Origin: an uncultured Psychroserpens sp.
GTDB taxonomy: Bacteria; Bacteroidota; Bacteroidia; Flavobacteriales; Flavobacteriaceae
DNA: 48,206 bases
NCBI GenBank assembly: GCA_947489585.1
Contig: CANLEE010000018.1
Location: 1-48,206, forward strand
Direction of reading: 5' to 3'
Below the pieces are notes generated by a model. The model searched no databases and was not told the DNA's origin. It was given only the letters and a program-made list of their open reading frames with translations. This document shows, in pieces, positions 41,174 to 48,206 of the stretch (position 1 is its first letter; every line of letters begins with the position of its first letter). The position numbers and the translations under genes are program-made.

Positions 41174-43342
41174 TTAATCTTTTTTAAGTGTTACAACAAC
41201 TTTAGTCCCAGCATCTTCAGCATCTTGATAGTCATCAATAAACACGTCAACTTTATCTTTATACATATTATTTAAAATCGCAACACGCTTTTTAATATTA
41301 CCCATTCCTTTCGATTTTTGTTTCTGCTGATTAGCTGTTTTTAAATCTTTAGATCGGGTTCTACCAATACCGTCGTCGGCAACTGTTATGGTAATTTCGG
41401 TGTTACTTTTCTTAGCGACGGTAATATTTAAATGGCCTTTTTCCGTTTTATAACGCAAACCATGCCATACCGCATTTTCAATATAAGGTTGTAATAACAT
41501 TGGTGGAATTTGATACTCAGCAACAGCAACATCATCATTTACTGTAATACTATAATCAAACTTATCTTGAAATCTGAAATGCTCTAACTTGGTATACAAA
41601 TCGAGTAATTCTACTTCCTTTTGCAATGGAATAAAATCTTCTTCGCTATTTTCTAAAACGGCTCGCATCAAATGAGAGAAGTCTGATAAATATTTGTTCG
41701 CTGTACGTTCATCGTTACTGGCTATAAAACTATTTACTGAGTTTAAGGCATTAAAAATAAAATGCGGATTCATTTGACTTCGCAATGATTTAAGTGCTAA
41801 TAAATTGTTTGCTAATCGTTGCTGCTTAATATATTTGAACATGAAAAATGCCATAATCAAAAGCAATATCAGCCCAGTTACTAAGGAATAAATAATAAGC
41901 TGCTGATTTTTATAACGTTCGCTAGCTAAACTATTGGTAAGTTCACGATCACTTTCTAAACTTGTGATTCGGTTTTGTTGTTGGATGATATTTCGCCTAA
42001 AACGATCTGCCTGAGATAGTTCTTGTTCTCGTTTAATATAAAGCTCATCAACAACATTTTTATACGCTTCAAAAGTTACTTTGGCTTTTTCAAAATCTCC
42101 AGCATCTACATAAACATCAGATAACTTCTTAGTCGCGTCCTTTTTCACCACTAAATCTTCATTAGCATTGGCTTCTTCAATACTTTTCTCTAAATAAGGT
42201 ATGGCGTTATCATAATCTTTCTGCAAGAAATAAGCATTTCCAATTTTATAATTTTGTTTCTGAAGTGTTAACGGGCTCTCATTAACTATTATAGAATCTT
42301 TTTGAACCTCTTTTACATCTTCAACAATCTCTTTTCTTAATTGTATTTCTTCAGAATAATTGCGATTCGTATTTTGAAAATCTGCTACTGTTACCTTTTC
42401 TTCTAGAGCTCGTTTTTTAGTTTCTTGTTCGGCTAAATCAAGTGAATTTCCGAAGAACGTTTCAGCCTTATCAATCTTACCAATAGAATTGTAACCTTGT
42501 GCAATTTTAGAATTCAAATCAACAATTTTTGGTTTAATTAAATGCTTGTTCGCAACCAATAAACTATTCTTATAAGCCTCAATAGAAGCTTCATAATTTT
42601 TAATACTAAAATAAGTATCACCAAGCCCTTCATGTAATGTTGCTAATTGATAATTGCTTAGTGATTTTTTATCAATGGCATTATACGTGTCGATACTCTC
42701 TTGATAATTTTTATTGAGTTCATATGCTTTTGCCAAGCCTAATTTTGCTTCATTAGTTTCAATATTTTGAAGACTCATTCTATAGTTTGTAACAGCCAAA
42801 TCATACTGTTTCCAATGCATATAAACTTCAGCTAATACCATATACGCTTCTGCATTTTGTTTTTGAGAATTGCTTTGAGACAAAGCTTCTCCAACAAAAT
42901 CAATACTTTTTTCAACATTGAGTTTCTTGTATTTAACAACAGAATCAATTAATGAGTTAAATACTTTAATGTCTTTTTTAAAACCAGCATCTACTTGTTC
43001 TCTAATTCTCGCTGGCTCAACTTCAACTGTAATTCTCTCATTATTTTGAATCGTATAATACACGGTTTCAAAATCTTTATGTCTAATTACCAGTTCGTCA
43101 CCTTTTCTTGCTTGAATTAAAAACGAACCATCCAAATCTGTTCGGGTATAAGCTCCTCCATTAATTTCAATATTAACTTTAGAAATCGGTTTATAGGTAT
43201 CACTTTCTCTAACCGAACCTCTAATTGTAAACAAAGCAGCTGCTCTTCGTTTTTCAACAGAATCCTCTTGCTCTTGTCCCGTTATACTTCCGAAGGAAAA
43301 AAACAGCAACAAAAAAATACTATATGTGAGTAATCGTTTCAT
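41174..43342 (-). CDS. Membrane sensor histidine kinase, LytS/YehU type, with TPR region
   Basis: A 722-residue kinase. After a signal peptide comes a carboxypeptidase-D regulatory-like sandwich (FTIRGSVRESDTYKPISKVN, about 36-115). A TPR solenoid follows (about 140-450; AEAYMVLAEVYMHWKQYDLA, NYQLATLHEGLGDTYFSIKN). One TM helix is near 485-505 (IIYSLVTGLILLLIMAFFMF). The His-kinase domain carries the phospho-His in LRSQMNPHFIFNALNSVNSF, and the HATPase has PYIENAVWHGL and DDGIGRTRSK. It is the first gene of the kinase-regulator-carbonic anhydrase operon. Confidence 0.93.
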   Translation of the reverse strand: MKRLLTYSIFLLLFFSFGSITGQEQEDSVEKRRAAALFTIRGSVRESDTYKPISKVNIEINGGAYTRTDLDGSFLIQARKGDELVIRHKDFETVYYTIQNNERITVEVEPARIREQVDAGFKKDIKVFNSLIDSVVKYKKLNVEKSIDFVGEALSQSNSQKQNAEAYMVLAEVYMHWKQYDLAVTNYRMSLQNIETNEAKLGLAKAYELNKNYQESIDTYNAIDKKSLSNYQLATLHEGLGDTYFSIKNYEASIEAYKNSLLVANKHLIKPKIVDLNSKIAQGYNSIGKIDKAETFFGNSLDLAEQETKKRALEEKVTVADFQNTNRNYSEEIQLRKEIVEDVKEVQKDSIIVNESPLTLQKQNYKIGNAYFLQKDYDNAIPYLEKSIEEANANEDLVVKKDATKKLSDVYVDAGDFEKAKVTFEAYKNVVDELYIKREQELSQADRFRRNIIQQQNRITSLESDRELTNSLASERYKNQQLIIYSLVTGLILLLIMAFFMFKYIKQQRLANNLLALKSLRSQMNPHFIFNALNSVNSFIASNDERTANKYLSDFSHLMRAVLENSEEDFIPLQKEVELLDLYTKLEHFRFQDKFDYSITVNDDVAVAEYQIPPMLLQPYIENAVWHGLRYKTEKGHLNITVAKKSNTEITITVADDGIGRTRSKDLKTANQQKQKSKGMGNIKKRVAILNNMYKDKVDVFIDDYQDAEDAGTKVVVTLKKD

Positions 43343-43435
43343 TATTTTAAATTGAACGGAATAAACTTACACACTTTAATTGATTAAATAAAATAGGAAT
43401 ACTGCAGAAATCATAAATTCACCAACCAAATCATC

Positions 43436-43490
43436 TAGTTTACTCATTTAAAATTCACAGTCACTCATCCATGTAACTCGTTCACTCATT
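43436..43490. promoter_or_regulatory. Putative LytTR operator: three direct repeats on a 21-bp period
   Basis: TTACTCAT (43440-43447), TCACTCAT (43461-43468) and TCACTCAT (43482-43489) are spaced exactly 21 bp start to start. The outer two extend left as GTTTACTCAT and GTTCACTCAT. A degenerate fourth copy TCACCAAC stands 21 bp further left (43419). They lie between the divergent kinase operon (start 43342) and the SIMPL-rhodanese-VWA operon (start 43554), ending about 44 bp before the start site predicted from TAGCTTTA at 43519-43526. Confidence 0.6.
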
Positions 43491-43553
43491 CTCGTTTTTT
43501 ATTAAAAAAAGTTGCTCCTAGCTTTACAGTATTAATCAAAAATCGAAAAAACA

Positions 43554-44570
43554 ATGAAGAACCATGCACTTAGCATTTTGCTAATTCTGGTATGTATTTT
43601 AACAACAAATGCCCAGCACAAAGGTAATTATGACAAAATATCTAGGCAAAATATCCTACACTCAGGTAATGCAACAATTTACAACCCTACGATACAACAA
43701 CAAATCAATAAGGTTTTAACCCCAAGTACACATGTATTTATTGATGTAAAAGCATTACAAAATGTTAAAGCAACAACCTATACAGCTATTTTTAATGTGT
43801 CACAAATTGGGCCAACAGCCGATAGCACAAACTTACTAATCAATCAAAGAATTGACAAAATTAAGAACCAGCTAAAAGCCATAGGAATTACTGAAGATGA
43901 TTTTGCAATTGACGTAATTTCATTTGTTCCAAATTATGAAATTGAAGTTCAGAAAAAACTCTTTAGTAAAACCTATACAGAAGTTCCTAACGGATTTGAA
44001 CTCCAGCAAAACCTTCATATTCAATTTACAAAAACCAATCAATTTGAAACCATTCTAACAGCATGCGCAAAGAGTGAAGTTTATAACTTAGTTAAAGTTG
44101 ATTACTATATAGAAAACATTGACGAAGTCTATAAAAATCTTCAAACCAAACTTTTAAAACTCATTGATGAAAAGAAAACCTATTATAACGTACTTGGTTT
44201 TGATTTAGCCAATTATAATGTAGCCATTGCTGATGACCAATACTGCTATTTCCCAAAAGATTTTTATCAAAGTTATCAAGCATTCAACAGTGTCTCGTTT
44301 GAAGCCATGAAAAAGAGGAAAGGCGTCACTACAGTCAAAAAACAAACCTCTTATTATTACCAACCTTTGTCTTATGAAAACTATGATATTGTAATTAATC
44401 CATCCATTTTAGAACCAGTGGTGCAAATAGGAATGAATATTAGACTACAATACTCACCAAAACCTAAAGAGGTTAAACCAGAGCCTGTCGTTAAAACTGA
44501 AATAAAACATAAATATTATGTGGTATCACCTAACGGAACATTAGATATAAAAGCATTACAAACAGATTAA
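43554..44570 (+). CDS. SIMPL/DUF541-like periplasmic protein
   Basis: A 338-residue exported protein (signal peptide MKNHALSILLILVCILTTNAQ). Residues about 55-290 resemble the SIMPL (DUF541) fold: repeated strand-helix units with NQRIDKIKNQLKAIGITEDDFAID, FVPNYEIEVQ and VYKNLQTKLLKLIDEKKTYYN. The match is by pattern only, so the family call is moderate. The C-terminus has a Lys/Pro/Val linker (PKPKEVKPEPVVKTE). It is the first gene of an operon with a rhodanese and a VWA protein, downstream of the putative LytTR operator. Confidence 0.6.
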   Translation: MKNHALSILLILVCILTTNAQHKGNYDKISRQNILHSGNATIYNPTIQQQINKVLTPSTHVFIDVKALQNVKATTYTAIFNVSQIGPTADSTNLLINQRIDKIKNQLKAIGITEDDFAIDVISFVPNYEIEVQKKLFSKTYTEVPNGFELQQNLHIQFTKTNQFETILTACAKSEVYNLVKVDYYIENIDEVYKNLQTKLLKLIDEKKTYYNVLGFDLANYNVAIADDQYCYFPKDFYQSYQAFNSVSFEAMKKRKGVTTVKKQTSYYYQPLSYENYDIVINPSILEPVVQIGMNIRLQYSPKPKEVKPEPVVKTEIKHKYYVVSPNGTLDIKALQTD

Positions 44571-44579
44571 AAAAGCATT

Positions 44580-45146
44580 ATGAAAACAACACTAATTTTA
44601 GCACTTATGACACTAATGTGCACGACCTCAGAATACAATTCACCAGAATACACTAAAGCTAAAGTCAGTTATTCAGACTTCGAAGATTTAGTAAAAGAGG
44701 TAAAAACACATCGTGAAAAAAGACTCATTAATTGCAATCAGTTTTTAGAAAAAAGTAAAGATGATACTGTTATCATACTCGATACGCGTTCAAAAAACAT
44801 GTATGACAAAAAACATATAAAAGGTGCTGTTCATTTAAATTTTTCTGACTTTACACAAGATAACCTAGCAAAAATTATCCCAAATAAGAACACGACCATT
44901 TTAATCTATTGCAATAATAACTTTGATGGTGATGAGATAAATTTTGCTAGTAAAATGATTATTCCTGTAGCGTCTCAAGAGGAAAAAACTAAAGCATTAA
45001 CATTAGCGCTTAATATTCCAACCTATATCAACTTATACGGATATGGTTACAAAAATGTGTATGAACTATCAGAACTCATTTCCGTATTTGACCATAGAGT
45101 AACCTATGAAGGCTCAACTATAACCCAAATAACAAGTAATAATTAA
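44580..45146 (+). CDS. Rhodanese-like domain lipoprotein
   Basis: A 188-residue protein with a probable lipoprotein signal (MKTTLILALMTLMCTTS, Cys14). The rhodanese domain (about 45-165) has VIILDTRSKNMYDKKHIKGAVHLNFSD and the active-site loop IYCNNNFDGDE with the catalytic-type Cys. Such domains transfer sulfur or act as binding modules. It lies 9 bp after the SIMPL-like gene and 14 bp before the VWA gene, so all three should be one transcript. Confidence 0.85.
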   Translation: MKTTLILALMTLMCTTSEYNSPEYTKAKVSYSDFEDLVKEVKTHREKRLINCNQFLEKSKDDTVIILDTRSKNMYDKKHIKGAVHLNFSDFTQDNLAKIIPNKNTTILIYCNNNFDGDEINFASKMIIPVASQEEKTKALTLALNIPTYINLYGYGYKNVYELSELISVFDHRVTYEGSTITQITSNN

Positions 45147-45160
45147 AAAATAAATTAAAA

Positions 45161-46315
45161 ATGAAAACAATACTTAAAACATTCGTCATCTCGTTGTGCA
45201 TGATTAGCTTTTTATCATGTAATGCCAATGAGAAAAAAGAAACAGAACAATTAGCACTTACAGAAACTAGCACACATCTTCCAAATAAACAATTCATTAA
45301 AGTCGCACTACTATTAGATACCAGTAACAGTATGGATGGTCTCATAGACCAAGCTAAAGCACAACTTTGGGATATTGTAAGTGAGCTATCATATGCAAAA
45401 TGTGGTGATGAAAAACCAAATCTTGAAATTGCTTTATATGAATACGGAAACGACAATCTTAACAGTGATGAAGGCTATATTAGGCAAGTATTAACCTTTA
45501 GTAATGATCTTGATGAAATTTCAAAACAACTCTTTTCATTAACTACAAATGGTGGGAATGAATATTGTGGTCATGTAATTCAAACCTCATTAAATCAATT
45601 AAAATGGGGAAGTAATCAAGACGATTTAAAACTTATTTTCATTGCTGGAAATGAACCGTTTACACAAGGCAAAATAAGCTATCAAGATGCAGCAAAACAA
45701 GCGCACAAAAATGACATTAGTGTTAACACTATCTTTTGTGGCGATTACAATCAAGGTATATCTACCTATTGGAAAGATGGTGCAGACCTAGCACATGGAG
45801 ATTATATGGCCATAAACCACAATCACGAAACCACTTATGTGGCAACGCCTTACGACGACAAAATTCTAAACTTAAATCAAAAGTTGAACAAAACCTATGT
45901 TGCTTATGGCAGTATAGGAAATAAAAAAATGGAGCTTCAGGAAGAGCAGGATACAAACGCTATGGGTTACAGCCAAGCTAATGCGGTAAGTCGTACGGTA
46001 AGTAAAAGTTCACATTTATATATGAATTCTACTTGGGATTTGGTGGATGCTGAAAAAGAGAAAGGCTTCAAATATGATGCTCTAAAAAAAGAAGAACTTC
46101 CTGCAGAACTTAAAGATAAAAGCGTTTCAGAAATAAAAGCTTATGTCGCAAAAAAACGCCAAGATCGCGAAGTAATCCAGAACGAAATTCAGCAATTAAA
46201 CGAAAAGCGAAGACAGTTTATTAAATCGCAGCAAAAAGAAAACAGTAATGGTTTAGAAAATGCTATGATAAAAGCAATTAAAACTCAAGCTAAAGAAAAG
46301 AAGTATACATGGTAA
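45161..46315 (+). CDS. VWA-domain lipoprotein
   Basis: A 384-residue protein with a lipoprotein signal (MKTILKTFVISLCMISFLSC, Cys20). A von Willebrand A domain (about 45-235) keeps the MIDAS motif D53-x-S55-x-S57 in LLDTSNSMDG, plus TTNGGNEYCGHVIQ and FIAGNEPFTQG. It probably binds a partner or ligand through a metal ion. The C-terminal third is helical and Lys/Glu/Gln-rich (KKRQDREVIQNEIQQLNEKR). It is the last gene of the SIMPL-rhodanese-VWA operon. Confidence 0.9.
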   Translation: MKTILKTFVISLCMISFLSCNANEKKETEQLALTETSTHLPNKQFIKVALLLDTSNSMDGLIDQAKAQLWDIVSELSYAKCGDEKPNLEIALYEYGNDNLNSDEGYIRQVLTFSNDLDEISKQLFSLTTNGGNEYCGHVIQTSLNQLKWGSNQDDLKLIFIAGNEPFTQGKISYQDAAKQAHKNDISVNTIFCGDYNQGISTYWKDGADLAHGDYMAINHNHETTYVATPYDDKILNLNQKLNKTYVAYGSIGNKKMELQEEQDTNAMGYSQANAVSRTVSKSSHLYMNSTWDLVDAEKEKGFKYDALKKEELPAELKDKSVSEIKAYVAKKRQDREVIQNEIQQLNEKRRQFIKSQQKENSNGLENAMIKAIKTQAKEKKYTW

Positions 46316-46454
46316 AAACTATTCGGGTTAATCCAACATTATTATATCGAGTTGGGCATTACCCTCTTTAAATCCTTAATTAATTTAAAGAGCGTCGTGC
46401 TTTCGATAGTCGCTATCATAGATGAGCTCCAACACTACCTCAATCACTAATGCA

Positions 46455-46486
46455 AAAAGTCTCGATAATATCGAGACTTTTTTGTT
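46455..46486. terminator. Bidirectional Rho-independent terminator
   Basis: GTCTCGATA / TATCGAGAC (46459-46467 with 46469-46477) is flanked by AAAAA on the left and TTTTTT on the right. It lies between the convergent VWA and PorP/SprF genes and can serve both. The rest of the gap 46316-46454 shows only a small GATAG-TCG-CTATC hairpin. Confidence 0.8.
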
Positions 46487-46504
46487 ATTTATAATTAGTA
46501 TATT

Positions 46505-47512
46505 CTAGTTAATTGCAGGACAGTTACATTCGTACTTCTCTCTTCTACAATTAAAGTTGTATCCTAAAGTAATTTGGTGAAACCCTCCATTATTAAATAC
46601 AACAGAGTTTGCTTGATAAGAATATGTATAAGCAAATACAAAGTTATTATAATCTACACCTACAAATGGTGTGAAATATTGTAGTTTCTGGCTACTTACA
46701 CCTGAGCCTTCTTGAAATTCCGCACCATCTAAACTCCTACGATAGGATAATCCTCCCCAAACTTTACCAAAGTCCATTGTCTTATAAGCTTTAGCATTAA
46801 CATCAATCGATGCTTCTTCAGTAGCATCTCGATACATAAACATTATTGAGGGCTCAAAACTCCAATCACTATTATACTTACTAAACGTATTTCCGGCAGA
46901 AAACAAGTACGTTCTTAAATTATCATAGCTTAGTCCTTGCTCATTAAAATTTATACCATCATTACTCAATACATTCTTAACTGTAGCGTGCGCATAAAAA
47001 TCAATTAAATGATAAGAGAATCCAAAATCAATATTGAAATTAGTAGCACTTTGTTCTACACCAGCAATGATTGGATCAAATCCATCAGCTAAAAATTCTG
47101 TTTCATCCAATTTATACTGAATTAACCCAGCACTCAAACCAAATGATAACATATTTAAATCAATCTCATTACGAGAAAACATTAAATGGTGAGCATAAGT
47201 TAAATAAGCTCCCGTTTGTGAATGGTAACCATTTTTATCATTATAAACAATACCTCCAACCGCAGATGGTGAATCTCCAATTCTACCGTTAACACTTAAT
47301 GTTTGCAAATTAGGTGCTTCATCTTGTCCAAACCATTGTGCACGAGCAGTCAATCTCACTTTAGCACAATTAGCTACTCCAGCCATAGAAGGATGGATTA
47401 GATAATAATTATCTGTTAAATAATCTGCGTAGATGGGTAATCCTTCTTGGGCTGTCCCAACAAATGAAAATAATGCTATACTAGCTATTAAACAATACTT
47501 TTTTAAATTCAT
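46505..47512 (-). CDS. PorP/SprF family type IX secretion membrane protein
   Basis: A 335-residue outer-membrane protein with a signal peptide (MNLKKYCLIASIALFSFVGTAQ). The PorP/SprF start is YADYLTDNYYLIHPSMAGVANC, followed by RLTARAQWFGQDEAP and repeated barrel strands (GGIVYNDKNGYHSQTGAYLTYA). The end is GFHQITLGYNFNCRREKYEC. SprF-like proteins help secrete or anchor a partner adhesin made by the adjacent gene. It starts 7 bp after the stop of the type B sorting-domain protein, a standard pair. Confidence 0.93.
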   Translation of the reverse strand: MNLKKYCLIASIALFSFVGTAQEGLPIYADYLTDNYYLIHPSMAGVANCAKVRLTARAQWFGQDEAPNLQTLSVNGRIGDSPSAVGGIVYNDKNGYHSQTGAYLTYAHHLMFSRNEIDLNMLSFGLSAGLIQYKLDETEFLADGFDPIIAGVEQSATNFNIDFGFSYHLIDFYAHATVKNVLSNDGINFNEQGLSYDNLRTYLFSAGNTFSKYNSDWSFEPSIMFMYRDATEEASIDVNAKAYKTMDFGKVWGGLSYRRSLDGAEFQEGSGVSSQKLQYFTPFVGVDYNNFVFAYTYSYQANSVVFNNGGFHQITLGYNFNCRREKYECNCPAIN

Positions 47513-47519
47513 ACGATTT

Positions 47520-48206
47520 TTATCTTTTCAGGGTAAAATGGGCTTTAAATTCTTTACGGTCTCCTGTATTAGGTTCATTGTACTCTACTACAAACCAATA
47601 GTCGCTTGTTGGCATATCGTTACCTTGATAGGTACCGTTCCAACCTGCTCCTGTCGGACTGAGTTGCTTGAGTAACTTTCCGTATCTGTCAAATATATAA
47701 ATTTTTGCGCTTGGTTGATTATTTATTGCACTAATGTTCCATGTATCATGATACCCATCTCCATTTGGTGTGAAGAATTTTGGGTAGTCCATCACCGTAA
47801 CACTGTCACTTGCCTCTCCACAACCATTCTTATCTCTTGCCGTCACAACATGCTCGCCTATCGATACATCTATAAAGATATTCTCATCTTGCCATGGACC
47901 ATTATCTAAACTATATTCATACACACCCACACCTTCTACACTAACCTCTATCACATGAGTCTCTGCAAAGGCATCTGTCGTTACTGTTGCTGTAACAACT
48001 GGTGGATCACTCTCTATAACCTCTGTTGTATCACTACTCTCACACATCGTGTTTGCTGAACTGCTCACATCGGTAACCGTTACACTATAGGTTCCGCCTT
48101 CACTTGGCATATAACTCCCTTCGGTTGCACCTACAATCTCTGTCCCGTTCAAGAACCATGTAAAAGTATAAGTAGGAGTACTAAGCCCTGTATCTAATAC
48201 AGGAGC
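47520..48206 (-). CDS. Type IX secretion substrate with gliding-motility C-terminal (type B) sorting domain, partial
   Basis: The last 228 residues of a larger secreted protein; the frame is open through 48206, so the 5' part lies outside the window. Two Ig-like/PKD-like or SprB-type repeats come first (GTYSVTVTDVSSSANTMCES; HVVTARDKNGCGEASDSV). The type B sorting domain follows: FFTPNGDGYHDTWNI (about 90 residues from the end), AKIYIFDRYGKLLKQLSPTG, GWNGTYQGNDMPTSDYWFVV and final FKAHFTLKR. It is exported by the type IX system and probably attached to the surface. The partner porP/sprF gene is 7 bp downstream. Confidence 0.92.
   Translation of the reverse strand, partial: APVLDTGLSTPTYTFTWFLNGTEIVGATEGSYMPSEGGTYSVTVTDVSSSANTMCESSDTTEVIESDPPVVTATVTTDAFAETHVIEVSVEGVGVYEYSLDNGPWQDENIFIDVSIGEHVVTARDKNGCGEASDSVTVMDYPKFFTPNGDGYHDTWNISAINNQPSAKIYIFDRYGKLLKQLSPTGAGWNGTYQGNDMPTSDYWFVVEYNEPNTGDRKEFKAHFTLKR

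Overview
The window is AT-rich Bacteroidota DNA, most likely from a marine member of the Flavobacteriaceae. Evidence for this is type IX secretion genes (a PorG-like DUF6089 protein, a PorP/SprF protein, a gliding-motility C-terminal sorting domain), a short primary sigma factor, TAnnTTTG-type -7 promoter elements, a folK/deoxynucleoside-kinase fusion, and the tig-clpP-clpX and nadK-porG-uppS-bamA-ompH-ompH-murI gene orders. The genus cannot be fixed from sequence reading alone.

Region 1 (about 1-10,700) is an accessory array that looks like a string of integron-type gene cassettes. Ten or eleven unrelated genes all lie on the + strand: amidohydrolase, trypsin-like protease, AbiH-type phage-defence protein, AraC regulator plus S41 protease, orphan secreted protein, GNAT acetyltransferase, lipoprotein, P-loop kinase, lipoprotein and a small membrane protein. 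They are separated by related imperfect palindromes of about 90-160 bp. Each palindrome begins with ...AAC-AACGTGTATA and ends with CATACACG-AACAC-GTT.... The bases just inside the two ends of each cassette are reverse complements of each other (for example GTTGTTGTAGAGC / GCTCTACAACAAC), and they differ from cassette to cassette. This is what is expected if each cassette carries its own folded recombination site (attC-like R''/L''...L'/R') that was split at insertion. No integrase lies in the window. This array is the candidate undescribed system.

Region 2 (10,700-22,200) begins with a bidirectional terminator and a tRNA-Gly/tRNA-Leu operon that bounds the array. Core genes follow: mutS, a SpoU RNA methyltransferase, a lipoprotein, a SAM methyltransferase, folK-dNK, a queuosine-precursor transporter, an AsmA-like protein, rpoD, rpsU and a LysE exporter.

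Region 3 (22,200-31,600) holds a DUF2797 protein, a GH3-family protein, a PD40 envelope protein, the proteostasis run tig-clpP-clpX, a small membrane protein, an alpha/beta hydrolase and pdxJ.

Region 4 (31,650-39,900) is an envelope-biogenesis cluster: a CBS protein, nadK, porG, uppS, bamA, two Skp/OmpH chaperones and murI. It joins lipid-carrier synthesis, outer-membrane protein assembly, periplasmic chaperones and D-glutamate supply.

Region 5 (39,900-48,206) has a gamma-carbonic anhydrase, a LytTR response regulator and its TPR sensor kinase on the - strand. Divergent from them is an operon of SIMPL-like, rhodanese and VWA proteins. Three direct repeats at an exact 21-bp period lie between the two operons and look like a LytTR operator. 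The window ends inside a type IX secretion substrate gene followed by its PorP/SprF partner.
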